Positions 1-9,100 of a stretch of DNA of 28,971 nucleotides are shown in pieces. Within the stretch, counting starts at the first letter, position 1, and each line of letters begins with the position of its first letter. This DNA comes from an uncultured Oscillospiraceae bacterium (GTDB lineage: Bacteria > Bacillota > Clostridia > Oscillospirales > Ruminococcaceae), in assembly GCA_900546885.1 (NCBI GenBank), contig UREN01000023.1, positions 1-28,971 of the forward strand, written 5' to 3'. The notes under the pieces were generated by a model that did no database searches, was not told the origin of the DNA, and was given only the letters and a program-made list of their open reading frames with translations. Position numbers and translations under genes: made by a program.

Positions 1-219
1 CAGGTGCAGGCCATTGACAGGATGGTGGATGAAGATATTCCCTGCGAGGACATTCTGGCGCAGATCAACGCCGCCAAATCTGCCCTGCACCGGGTGGGGC
101 AGGTGGTGCTGGAAGGGCATATCAACCACTGCGTGCGCGATGGCATCGAGCACGGCGATGCCGATAAAACCATTCAGAACTTTACCAAGGCCGTAGAGCG
201 CTTCGCCAACATGACCTGA
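1..219 (+). CDS. csoR: CsoR/RcnR-family metal-sensing repressor, 5' end outside window
   Basis: This is the C-terminal 72 residues of a DUF156 (CsoR) family repressor; the frame is open at base 1 and stops at TGA 217-219. These all-helical proteins bind operator DNA in the apo state and release it when metal is bound. The copper-sensor triad is visible: a Cys in IPCEDIL, then a His 25 residues later and a Cys 29 residues later (GHINHC). That is the spacing of Cys36-His61-Cys65 in mycobacterial CsoR. Formaldehyde sensors (FrmR) lack the last Cys, so a Cu(I) sensor is the best reading. The missing N-terminus would hold the first helix and its conserved basic residues. A strong terminator follows directly. 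Two CsoR-type palindromes lie at the P-type ATPase promoter (11423-11463), a plausible target of this regulator; the link is inferred. Confidence 0.85.
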   Translation, partial: QVQAIDRMVDEDIPCEDILAQINAAKSALHRVGQVVLEGHINHCVRDGIEHGDADKTIQNFTKAVERFANMT

Positions 220-245
220 AGTGCCCGGCGCAAAAGCAAAAGCGT

Positions 246-284
246 ATGCAGGCCACGGCGCAATGCCGTGGCCTGCATTTTTTT
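246..284 (+). terminator. Intrinsic terminator of csoR
   Basis: A perfect 14-bp stem (246-259 with 265-278) with a 5-nt loop is followed by a run of seven T. It ends the csoR transcript and separates it from the convergent deacetylase-amidase gene. Confidence 0.9.
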
Positions 285-327
285 CTGCGTGCTACCGGCT
301 TTGCCATGTGCCGGAAAACAGCTTTGT

Positions 328-1791
328 TTATGCCTGTGCAATGGGCTGCGTGCCAAAATAGCGGCAGATGGCCTCGTAATACACGCGCGCGGCGCGCTGG
401 CAGCCCTGCGGCGTGGCCCATGCCTCGTAATCGCTGCTGTTGGAGAGAAAGCACTGCTCGGCCAGCACGGCAGGGCAGGGGGCCTTTTCCAGAATGCCAA
501 AACTGTTTTCTTCGCGCACGCGGGTGTCGCTGCTGTCCACTATTTTTTTGCTTTTGCCCTGGTAATATACAAAGCGCACGCCCGTCTCACCGCGCAGGCG
601 GTGGCCGGCGCTGCCCATGCCCTGTGCAATGCAGTGGGCAAAACGGCTGGCCTCTTCATAGTAAGCGCGCCCGGGCGGCGTGGGGTAACACTCAAACCCG
701 TGTGATTGGCTGGAGGAATCCAAATTGCCGTGCACGCTCAGCAAAAGGCAGGCGCCTGCCTGCCCGGCACGCGCTGCCCGGCCGGCAATGGCGGCATCCT
801 GCCCGTTTTCGCGGCAGCGCACGGGGGAATAGTTGGGGTCTGCTTCCAGCAGGGCATACAGCGCATCTACGGTTTGTTCGCACATCAGCACCTCGTCGGT
901 GGGGCCGGCCGCCCCGGTGTCCATGCCGCCATGGCCTGCATCCAGGGCAATGACATGCGGCGAGCCCTGCGCACAGGCGCGCGCGCCCAGCTCATCCAGC
1001 GTGCCGAACGTATAGCCCATCTCTTCCCATTTGGCCAGCAATTCGTCCAGGATGGCGGCATTGGTGGCGCTGGTGGAGTGCAGCAGCACAATGGCGCCCG
1101 CATGGGTGCGGGGCAGAAGCTTTGCAAACGCCTGCTGGGCGCTGGGCTGGCTTTCCTGGTTCCAATCTACATAGGCAAGGCTCCAGAAAATGGTTCGATA
1201 GCCCAGCTCTTCCGCCCAGGTAAGGTTCTCGTCGCTGAACTTTCCCTCCGGCGGGCGGTAGAATTTCGCCATAGGCTGGCCGGTGATTTGGTAATAAAGC
1301 GCTTCGGTGCTTTGCAGCTCCTGCGTGAACTGCTCTTTACTCTGTGTGGTCATGTCGGGGTGGTGGTTGGTGTGGTTGCCCACGGTGTGCCCTTCGGCCG
1401 CCATGCGGCGCACAAGGGCCGGGTTTTCTTCTATGTAGGGCGCCACCACAAAAAATGCGCCGGGGGCATTGTGCTTTTTCAGTGCGTCCAGAATAGCAGG
1501 CATGTTCCCGTTTTCATAGCCGCAGTCAAATGTCAGGTAAAGCCGTTTTTCGCCTCCGCTTCCGCAGTAATAGGCACTGTGCTGTGCAAGCTGTTCGGCC
1601 GAAAGGTTTGGCACGGGCGGTTCGCCCTCGCCGCCCTGGAACGAAAGCCCCCATTCATATTTCTGCACGCTTACTGCCGCGGGCCAGGCCCATTGAAACA
1701 GGGCTGCCCCGCCCCACGCCGCTGCCAACACCAGCAGCATGGCACAGCACAGCATGCTGCGCCCCGCGCGTTTTCCCACACACCCAAACAT
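328..1791 (-). CDS. PdaA-type polysaccharide deacetylase fused to CwlD-type N-acetylmuramoyl-L-alanine amidase
   Basis: 487 residues. The start chosen is ATG 1791, nine bases after AAAGGAGG; the frame stays open further upstream but without a ribosome site. A membrane anchor spans about residues 13-36. The NodB deacetylase domain (about 84-265) has TFDCGYENG (Asp89), GNHTNHHPD (His140, His144), RPPEG (Arg179), YVDWN and LLHS (His238). This GYENG/YVDWN pattern is that of PdaA, the delta-lactam-forming de-N-acetylase. The second domain (about 279-480) is Amidase_3, with DAGHGG (His287), Glu305, SVHGN (His354) and LAEQCFLSN (Glu445), so all four zinc/catalytic residues are present. In Bacillus, CwlD strips the peptide from muramic acid and PdaA then deacetylates and cyclises it to muramic-delta-lactam in spore cortex. 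Here both activities are in one chain. The domain calls are secure; the joint role is inferred. Confidence 0.9.
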   Translation of the reverse strand: MFGCVGKRAGRSMLCCAMLLVLAAAWGGAALFQWAWPAAVSVQKYEWGLSFQGGEGEPPVPNLSAEQLAQHSAYYCGSGGEKRLYLTFDCGYENGNMPAILDALKKHNAPGAFFVVAPYIEENPALVRRMAAEGHTVGNHTNHHPDMTTQSKEQFTQELQSTEALYYQITGQPMAKFYRPPEGKFSDENLTWAEELGYRTIFWSLAYVDWNQESQPSAQQAFAKLLPRTHAGAIVLLHSTSATNAAILDELLAKWEEMGYTFGTLDELGARACAQGSPHVIALDAGHGGMDTGAAGPTDEVLMCEQTVDALYALLEADPNYSPVRCRENGQDAAIAGRAARAGQAGACLLLSVHGNLDSSSQSHGFECYPTPPGRAYYEEASRFAHCIAQGMGSAGHRLRGETGVRFVYYQGKSKKIVDSSDTRVREENSFGILEKAPCPAVLAEQCFLSNSSDYEAWATPQGCQRAARVYYEAICRYFGTQPIAQA

Positions 1792-1814
1792 GCATGCATT
1801 CCTCCTTTTAGAAA

Positions 1815-1843
1815 AAGGTATGACGCGCGCGGGCCCAAAAATG
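1815..1843 (-). promoter_or_regulatory. Candidate sporulation (sigma-E-like) promoter of the deacetylase-amidase gene
   Basis: On the minus strand, CATTTTT (1843-1837) and CATACCTT (1822-1815) are 14 bp apart, about 24 bp before the start codon. The -10 resembles the sigma-E consensus CATACA-T, as recalled from B. subtilis. No sigma-A type promoter is seen in this gap in this orientation. The match is short, so confidence is low. Confidence 0.3.
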
Positions 1844-1906
1844 CGCAGGGCAGCTTTCTTATGGGGCGAAGCGCACCGCTTTTTGCGCCCGCAAAACGGT
1901 TTTGGC

Positions 1907-1935
1907 TTGAACAACGGGCGGCTTTACGCTATAAT
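1907..1935 (+). promoter_or_regulatory. Sigma-A promoter of glnS-gltX
   Basis: TTGAAC (1907-1912), a 17-bp spacer and a perfect TATAAT (1930-1935) lie 64 bp before the glnS start. Confidence 0.85.
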
Positions 1936-1999
1936 CGAAACATATGGAACCAAGGCCCGCGCGCCGCGCGGGCACTTTGTGTGGAGGGGAAAGAACGCA

Positions 2000-3670
2000 A
2001 TGGAAAAGCCCAGCAATTTTATCACCGAGATCATCGATGAAGACCTTGCCCGCGGCGTGGTGAAAGAGATTCACACGCGCTTTCCGCCGGAACCGAATGG
2101 CTACCTGCACATTGGCAGCGTGAAAGCTATCTGGATCAACTGGGGCATCGCGCAGGCGTATGGCGGCAAATTCAACCTGCGCTATGACGACACGAACCCC
2201 GCCCGCGAGGATGTAGAGTATGTGAACAGCATCCGGGAAGACCTGGAGTGGCTGGGCGCGCACCCGAACGGCGGCATCTTTTATGGCAGTGACTACTTTG
2301 ACAAATGTTATGAATATGCCGAAAAACTGATTTTGGAAGGCAAGGCATATGTGGACGATTTGACGCGCGAGGAGATGCAGGCCTACCGCGGCGACGATGC
2401 CGGTGTGCCCTCCAGGCCTTCGCCCTACCGGGACCGCACCCCGCAGGAAAACCTGGATTTGTTCCGGCGCATGCGCGCGGGCGAGTTTGCAGACGGCGAA
2501 AAGACGCTGCGCGCCAAAATAGACCTTGCCAGCCCCAACATGAATATGCGGGACCCGGCCATTTACCGCATCAAGCACGTTTCGCATCACCGCCAGGGTG
2601 ATAAATGGTGCATCTACCCGCTGTACGATTATGCGCACCCCATTCAGGATTACCTGGAGGGCATCACGCATTCCCTGTGCAGCCTCGAGTTTGAAAACCA
2701 TCGCCCGCTGTACGAGTGGGTGATTGAGAACATTGCGGGCGGAGAGTTCCCCAAACAGCGCGAATTTGCGCGGCTGAACATCACCAACACGGTGATGAGC
2801 AAGCGCTACCTGCGCGAATTGGTAGAGCTGGGCATTGTGGATGGCTGGGACGACCCGCGCATGCCCACTGTGTGCGGCCTGCGCCGCCGCGGCTATACGC
2901 CCACCAGCCTGATCGACTTTGTGCAGCGCGCGGGCGTGGCCAAGGCAAACAGCCTGCTGGACGCGCGCATGCTGGAATTTTGCATCCGCAACGAACTGGA
3001 CGGCACGGCCCTGCGCCGCGTGGCTGTGCTGGAGCCGGTGAAGCTTGTCATCGACAACTACCCCGCTGGCAAAACGGAGTATTTTGAGCTGCCCAACAAC
3101 CCGCAGGACGAAACAGCGGGCACGCGCAAGGTGGCCTTCAGCGGTGAGTGCTGGATTGAGAAATCTGATTTCGCCGAGGTGCCGCCGCCCAAGTTCAAAC
3201 GCCTGCGGCCGGATGGGGAAGTGCGCCTGATGGGCGCGTACCTTGTGAAGTGCACGGGCCTCGAAAAAGATGCCGAAGGCAATGTGACGGCCATCCACTG
3301 CACGGCAGACCTGGAGACAGGCTGCGGTATGCCAGCCGACGGGCGCAAGGTGCGCGGCACCATCCACTGGGTGAGCTGTGCGCATGCAGTGGATGCGGAA
3401 GTGCGCCTGTACAACCAGCTGTTCACGCTGGCAGACATGAACGCCATGCCGGACGGCGCAGACTATAAAGACTACCTGAACCCGGAAAGCCTGCAGGTGC
3501 TTCGCGGCTGCAAGCTGGAGGCCGCGCTGGAACATGCACAGCCGGGCCAGCGCTTCCAGTTTGTGCGCACAGGCTATTTCACGCCAGATTCGAAAAACCC
3601 CGGCGTGTTCAACCGCATTGTCACGCTGAAAGACAGTTTTGCCAAGACGATGCAGGCGGCAAAGGGCTGA
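2000..3670 (+). CDS. glnS: Glutaminyl-tRNA synthetase
   Basis: 556 residues. It charges tRNA-Gln directly with glutamine in the cytoplasm. The class I catalytic fold is marked by PPEPNGYLHIGS (HIGH motif, residues 29-40), RYDDTNP and the KMSKS-type VMSKR (265-269). The C-terminal half contains the anticodon-binding beta-barrels, and the length is normal for bacterial GlnRS. ATG 2000 is preferred because GGAGGGG lies about 12 bases upstream and the TATAAT at 1930 rules out the longer frame opening at 1739. gltX follows 51 bp downstream with no terminator between, so the two form one operon. Many Firmicutes lack GlnRS and make Gln-tRNA by amidation of Glu-tRNA, so its presence here is informative; the family was spread by horizontal transfer. 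Confidence 0.97.
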   Translation: MEKPSNFITEIIDEDLARGVVKEIHTRFPPEPNGYLHIGSVKAIWINWGIAQAYGGKFNLRYDDTNPAREDVEYVNSIREDLEWLGAHPNGGIFYGSDYFDKCYEYAEKLILEGKAYVDDLTREEMQAYRGDDAGVPSRPSPYRDRTPQENLDLFRRMRAGEFADGEKTLRAKIDLASPNMNMRDPAIYRIKHVSHHRQGDKWCIYPLYDYAHPIQDYLEGITHSLCSLEFENHRPLYEWVIENIAGGEFPKQREFARLNITNTVMSKRYLRELVELGIVDGWDDPRMPTVCGLRRRGYTPTSLIDFVQRAGVAKANSLLDARMLEFCIRNELDGTALRRVAVLEPVKLVIDNYPAGKTEYFELPNNPQDETAGTRKVAFSGECWIEKSDFAEVPPPKFKRLRPDGEVRLMGAYLVKCTGLEKDAEGNVTAIHCTADLETGCGMPADGRKVRGTIHWVSCAHAVDAEVRLYNQLFTLADMNAMPDGADYKDYLNPESLQVLRGCKLEAALEHAQPGQRFQFVRTGYFTPDSKNPGVFNRIVTLKDSFAKTMQAAKG

Positions 3671-3721
3671 ACCTGCCCGCGCCCGCGCGGGCGCAAAAGC
3701 GAAACAGAAAGGCGGAACACC

Positions 3722-5176
3722 ATGGAATTCAAACGCGTAAGAACGCGCTTTGCCCCCAGCCCCACAGGCTATATGCATGTGGGCAACCTGCGCACGGCGC
3801 TGTACACCTACCTCACGGCCAAGCACGAGGACGGCACCTTTATCCTGCGCATTGAGGATACGGACCAGGGCCGTTATGTAGAGGGCGCGGTGGACGTGAT
3901 TTACAACACCCTGCGCGAGACGGGCCTTGTGTGGGACGAGGGCCCGGATGTGGGCGGCCCTGTGGGCCCCTATGTGCAAAGCCAGCGCATGGGCATGTTT
4001 AAGGAATATGCCGAACAGCTTGTAAAGCTGGGCAAGGCGTATTATTGCTTTTGCACGGAAGAGCGCCTTCAGGCGCTGCACGAAAGCCAGAAGGCCGCAG
4101 GCGAAGCCGTGGGCCACTACGACGGCCACTGCCGTGAGCTGCCGCCCGAAGAGGTGCAGCGCCTGCTGGCCGCGGGCACGCCGTACGTCATCCGCCAAAA
4201 GATGCCCCGCACGGGCAAAACGGCCTTTGATGACCTTGTGTACGGCCATATCGAGGTGGAGAACGCAGAGCTGGAAGACCAGATTCTTCTGAAAAGTGAC
4301 GGCATGCCCACTTACAACTTTGCCAATGTGGTGGATGACCATTTGATGCATATTACGCACGTCATCCGCGGGTCGGAATATCTTTCCAGCGCGCCGAAAT
4401 ACAACCTTTTGTACGAGGCGTTCGGCTGGCAGGTGCCCACCTATATCCATTGCCCGCCCGTGATGAAAGACGCGCACACCAAGCTTTCAAAGCGCAATGG
4501 CGACGCCAGCTATCAGGACCTTGTGGCAAAAGGCTATCTCAGCGAGGCCATTTTGAACTACCTGCTGCTGCTTGGCTGGAGCCCGAAGGGCGAAGAGGAA
4601 ATTTTTTCGCTGGAAGAGATGGTGAAGATATGGAACCCGGCCAACATCAACAAATCACCCGCCATCTTTGACACGCAGAAGCTCACGGCTATCAATGCTG
4701 CCTATATTCGTGCCCTGCCGGCAGAAAAGTTTGCGCAGCTGGCAGCCCCATGGCTGGATAAAGCGGTGCAAAGCAAGGTAGACCGCACCCTGCTGTGTGC
4801 AAACCTGCAGCCGCGGTGCGAGTTTTTGGCCGACATTCCGCCGCGTGTGGCTTTTATTGACACCCTGCCGGATTATGAGCTGGAACTGTTCGAGAACAAA
4901 AAGCAGAAAACAACGCCCGATACGGCGCGCGAGGCGCTGACGGCTATTCTGGCTGTGCTGGAACCGCTGCAGGCCTGGAATAAGGACGCTATTTTTGAAG
5001 CTTGCCGTGCAAAGGCCGAGGCCATGGAAAAAAAGAACGGCTGGCTGATGTACCCGCTTGGCATTGCGCTGGCGGGCCAGCGCTCTACCCCCGGCGGCGG
5101 CACAGACCTTGCCGCCATGCTGGGCAAGGAAAAAACCCTGCAGCGCATTCGCCTGGCGCTGGAAAAGCTGGGTTAA
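3722..5176 (+). CDS. gltX: Glutamyl-tRNA synthetase
   Basis: 484 residues. It joins glutamate to tRNA-Glu. Class I signatures are visible: FAPSPTGYMHVGN (HIGH motif, near residues 10-22), RIEDTDQGR, and KLSKRNG (254-260) as the KMSKS loop. The C-terminal helical anticodon-binding domain is complete, and the length is that of ordinary bacterial GluRS. ATG 3722 follows AAAGGCGGA. It is the second gene of the glnS operon and ends just before a strong terminator. Because GlnRS is encoded next to it, this GluRS may be discriminating (acting on tRNA-Glu only), but that cannot be read from the sequence alone. Confidence 0.97.
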   Translation: MEFKRVRTRFAPSPTGYMHVGNLRTALYTYLTAKHEDGTFILRIEDTDQGRYVEGAVDVIYNTLRETGLVWDEGPDVGGPVGPYVQSQRMGMFKEYAEQLVKLGKAYYCFCTEERLQALHESQKAAGEAVGHYDGHCRELPPEEVQRLLAAGTPYVIRQKMPRTGKTAFDDLVYGHIEVENAELEDQILLKSDGMPTYNFANVVDDHLMHITHVIRGSEYLSSAPKYNLLYEAFGWQVPTYIHCPPVMKDAHTKLSKRNGDASYQDLVAKGYLSEAILNYLLLLGWSPKGEEEIFSLEEMVKIWNPANINKSPAIFDTQKLTAINAAYIRALPAEKFAQLAAPWLDKAVQSKVDRTLLCANLQPRCEFLADIPPRVAFIDTLPDYELELFENKKQKTTPDTAREALTAILAVLEPLQAWNKDAIFEACRAKAEAMEKKNGWLMYPLGIALAGQRSTPGGGTDLAAMLGKEKTLQRIRLALEKLG

Positions 5177-5182
5177 GAGAAG

Positions 5183-5213
5183 AAAAGCAGAGAGGGGGCC
5201 TCTCTGCTTTTTT
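5183..5213 (+). terminator. Intrinsic terminator of glnS-gltX
   Basis: AGCAGAGAGG (5186-5195), loop GGG, CCTCTCTGCT (5199-5208), then a T run to 5213. It starts a few bases after the gltX stop. Confidence 0.92.
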
Positions 5214-5273
5214 GTGGGAAAGGCGGCCTTGCGCCCGGGGCGCGGGCCAAACGTGGAAAGGGGAAATGGGAAA

Positions 5274-5969
5274 ATGGCCAATGCGGCAAAACGGGTGGAA
5301 GCTGTGCCGGCGCAAGAGCGCATGCGCTTTGGGCTTTGCCTTGTGTTTGTGGGCGGCTTTTTGGAATCGTACACCTATCTTCTGCATGGGCATGTATTCG
5401 CCAATGCACAGACAGGCAACCTTGCGCTGATGATGCTGTATGCTGCGAACGCAGATGCACACGCGTGGTATTACCTTGTGCCTGTGGGGGCATTTCTGGC
5501 TGGGGTATTTGCCAGCGAATGGATGCGCGCTGCCATGAGCACACGCAGGCGGGCATCGTGGTATCATGCGCTGCTTGCGGCCGAGGCTGCTGTGCTGGCA
5601 GGCATTGCGTTTCTGCCGGCGGGCGTGCCAGATGCTGTTGTCATTGTGCTGGTGTCATTTGTGTGTTCTCTTCAGTTCAATGGCTTTCGAAAAACACACG
5701 GCATGCCGTATGCTACCACTTTCTGCACCGGCAATTTGCGCAGCGCCGGTGAGCATACCTTTCTGGCGCTGAAAAAGCGGGACCGGGGCGAATGGTTTGC
5801 CGCACTTCGCTATTGGGCTGTAATTGGGGTGTTTTGCCTTGGCGCACTGTGCGGCGCAGCCCTCAGCGCCTGGTGGGGGCAAAAGGCGGTGTTGTTTTGC
5901 ACGGCGGTGCTGCTGGCGGCCTTTGGGGTGCTTTGGCATTTCATTCGCCGGCAGGCCGAAGCTGCCTGA
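5274..5969 (+). CDS. DUF1275 (YoaK-family) membrane protein
   Basis: 231 residues. DUF1275/YoaK proteins are integral membrane proteins of unknown function. The typical opening is present: a first membrane helix with VGGFLESYTY followed by ANAQTGNLALM. A second family hallmark is the mid-protein Q-F-N-G-F-R then ATTFCTGNLR. About six membrane segments are visible (near residues 18-36, 62-82, 95-112, 117-137, 182-203, 207-225). The start ATG 5274 lies downstream of AAAGGGGAAA; the frame is open further upstream into gltX, but those starts would overlap the terminator. It sits alone between two terminators. No sigma-A promoter is obvious in the 60 bp ahead of it. No substrate can be proposed. 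Confidence 0.85.
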   Translation: MANAAKRVEAVPAQERMRFGLCLVFVGGFLESYTYLLHGHVFANAQTGNLALMMLYAANADAHAWYYLVPVGAFLAGVFASEWMRAAMSTRRRASWYHALLAAEAAVLAGIAFLPAGVPDAVVIVLVSFVCSLQFNGFRKTHGMPYATTFCTGNLRSAGEHTFLALKKRDRGEWFAALRYWAVIGVFCLGALCGAALSAWWGQKAVLFCTAVLLAAFGVLWHFIRRQAEAA

Positions 5970-5988
5970 AACCGTCACACAATGCCTG

Positions 5989-6017
5989 CGGGCCTCCCGG
6001 CTGCCGGGGGGCCTTTT
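5989..6017 (+). terminator. Likely terminator of the DUF1275 gene
   Basis: GGCCTCCC (5991-5998) pairs with GGGGGGCC (6006-6013) around a 7-nt loop, with one G-T pair, then TTTT. The T run is short. Confidence 0.65.
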
Positions 6018-6020
6018 ATC

Positions 6021-6050
6021 TTGACAGCAAAAGTGCACTGTGGCTATAAT
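6021..6050 (+). promoter_or_regulatory. Sigma-A promoter of the large ABC transporter
   Basis: Perfect TTGACA (6021-6026), 18-bp spacer and perfect TATAAT (6045-6050). Its position shows that translation starts at 6124, not at the earlier ATG near 6040. Confidence 0.88.
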
Positions 6051-6123
6051 AATGCTATTCTGCACATTTTTGTGCGCTTGGTTTTTCATGACAAAGGGCG
6101 TTTTTGCAGGAGACGGCGAAATT

Positions 6124-9100
6124 ATGCTTCAGGTAAAGGATATTTGCAAACAGTACAAAACGGGCAATTTGGTGCAGCAGGCACTGGACCATGTGAGTTT
6201 GAGCTTTCGTGACAGTGAATTTGTGGCAATTCTGGGGCCCAGCGGCTCTGGCAAAACAACACTGCTGAATGTGATAGGCGGGCTGGACCGCTACGACAGC
6301 GGCGATTTGGTAATCAATGGCGTTTCCACCAGCCGGTACACAGATCGCGACTGGGACACCTACCGGAACCATACGGTAGGTTTCATTTTTCAAAGTTATA
6401 ACCTGATTCCGCACCAAAGCATTCTCTCCAATGTAGAACTTACGCTGACGGTATCCGGCGTGCCGCGCGCCGAGCGACGGCGCCGCGCTGTGGAAGCGCT
6501 GGAAAAGGTGGGCCTTGGCAAACATATGAACAAGCGCCCAAACCAGCTTTCCGGCGGGCAGATGCAGCGCGTGGCCATTGCACGCGCACTGGTGAACGAC
6601 CCCGATATCCTTTTGGCAGATGAGCCGACTGGCGCGCTGGACAGCGAGACCAGCGTGCAGGTGATGGAACTTTTGAAAGAGGTGGCGCGCGACAGGCTTG
6701 TGATTATGGTTACCCATAACCCGGAGCTTGCCAACGAATATGCCACGCGCATTGTGCGCCTGAGTGACGGGCGCATTCTGGCCGATTCTTCGCCCTATAC
6801 GCCGCCCGAAACGCCGTCCGCCCACAAAAAATGGGCGCGGCGTTCGTCCATGTCTTTCCTGACGGCCTTTGCGCTCAGCTTTCAAAACCTTCGCAGCAAA
6901 AAGGCGCGCACCCTGCTCACCGCGTTTGCAGGTTCCATCGGCATCATTGGCATTGCGCTGATTTTGTCGCTTTCCAATGGGGTAAACCGTTATATTGAAA
7001 CGGTGGAGGAAGACACGCTTTCGGAATATCCGCTGCAGATTCAAAGCTCGGGAATGGACCTTTCCGCCATGATGGCCGGCATGGTGGATGCAGAGCAAGG
7101 GCAGGAGAAGCATGACGTGGGCGTGGCGGATATGATTACGCAGACGTTTTCCAAAATAGGCTCGAACGACCTGGCCTCGCTGAAAGAATATTTGGAAAGC
7201 GGGCAAAGCGGCATTGAAGAATATACCAGCGCGGTGGAATATTCTTACAGTGTCACCCCGCAGATCTATCTTTGGAAGGATGGCAGCTACCGCAAAGTAA
7301 ACCCGGATGAATCGTTTGCGCCGCTGGGCCTTGGCTCGTCCAATACATCCAACAGCATGATGGCTTCCATGGTGAGCACCAATGTGTTCTACCAGATGCC
7401 GGAAGACAGCAGCCTGTATGAAGACCAATATGAGATAAAAGCCGGCCGCTGGCCGGAAAATGCGAACGAGTGCGTGGTGGTGCTTACTTCCGGCGGCGAT
7501 ATCAGCGATTTTCTGCTGTATACCCTGGGCCTGCGGGACGGCGCAGAGCTGGATTCCATGGTAGAGCAATTTGCCGCGGAAGAGGCCGTTGATGTGCCAA
7601 ATGGCATCACAGGGTATGCCTATGAAGATATTCTTGGCATTACCTTTAAGCTGGTAAACGCGGCAGATTATTATTCTTACGATGAGCAATACGGGGTTTG
7701 GACGGATAAATCTGACAATGTCTCCTTTATGCAGCAGCTTGTGCAGCAGGGGGAAGATTTGACAATTGTCGGCATTGTGCAGCCGGTAGATGGCTCAATG
7801 GCCGCCATGCTCAGCCCGGGCATCAATTATACGGCGGGCTTAACGCAGCACGTGATGCGCCAGGCGGCCGAAAGCGAAATTGTGCGCCAGCAAATTGAAA
7901 AGCCCGATGTCAACGTATTCACAGGGGACCCCTTCGGCCAGGAGAGCGAAGAGGGCAGGCTTGGCCTGGAAGAGATGTTCAGCGTGGATGAGGCTGCGCT
8001 GGAAAACGCTTTTTCGGTGGACACCGGCAGCCTGGAAGAGGCAATGGCCGGCCTGTTTGACTTTTCCAACCTGAAGCTGGACAGCTCTGCAATGGGAGAT
8101 TTGGACCTTTCCGGGCTGAAGCTGGACCTCTCTGGCCTGATGGATGGCATTCAAATCAATGCAACGCCCGAGCAGCTGCAGGCGCTGGCCGATGCTTTGC
8201 TGGCGGGGTATGCCGAATATGCCGCCGGTAACCCGCAGGCGGATTTTACCCGCCTGGATGAATATTTTGTTCAATATTTGCAAAGCGATGAGGCCAAAGC
8301 GCTGCTGGGGCAGGCGCTGGGCGAACTGCTGAGCGAGAGCGGCCTTGATGTCTCGGCCGAACAGCTGCAGCAGCTGGTGGCAGACGTGATGGCCGGCTAT
8401 GGCAATTGGGCTATCGAAAATGGGAACACAGACCCGGCGAAGTTTGAGCAATATTTGCAGGAATACCTGGCCACGGACGAAGCCCAGGAAATTTTGGGCC
8501 AGGGCGCGGCCGATATCATTTCTTCCGCCATGGATGCGCAACTCACGCAGGAGCAGCTTTCGAAGCTGGCCGGCACGGTGTTGAGCGGTTATCAGGCATA
8601 TGCGGCCGAGCACGGCCTGGCAGACCCGGCCAAAATTGGCGATTACTTTATGGAATACCTGCAAACCGAGGAGGCCCGGCGCACCCTGTCGGCCGCCCTT
8701 GCGGGCATGGTGGACACTGGAGGCATGGCTCAGGTAATGCAGCAGGCAATGGCCGGTGCCTTGAACCAGCTGATGCCGCAGATAGCGGAAAAGCTTGCCA
8801 CGGCCGTTAGCTCGGCGCTGCAAACACAGCTGAGCCAGAATATGAACCAGTCTGGCGAAAAGTTGCAGCAGGCATTTCAAGACGCATTCCATGTGGACGC
8901 CGATGCCTTCTCCGGCGCTATTCAGGTGAATATGACCGAGGAAGAACTCAGTGAGGTGCTGATGAGCCTGATGACGGCTTCCTCCAGCTCTTATGACGGA
9001 AACCTGCAGGCACTTGGTTATGCAGACCCTGCCGAGCCCAGTGCAATCAGCATCTACCCGCTGGATTTTGAGGCCAAAGAACAGGTGCTGGCCATTCTGG

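Noticed and set aside
706..2040. 444-codon plus-strand frame opposite the deacetylase-amidase gene
   Set aside because: The minus strand encodes catalytic motifs of two enzymes; the plus frame has no family features and runs into the glnS promoter.
1859..4477. 872-codon minus-strand open frame across glnS and gltX
   Set aside because: It is antisense to two certain synthetase genes, rich in His/Arg/Ala as GC-rich shadow frames are, and has no ribosome site or family motif.
8161..8721. Periodic repeats considered as a CRISPR or DNA satellite
   Set aside because: The repetition is at protein level within one open frame; the DNA copies are diverged and there are no spacers.
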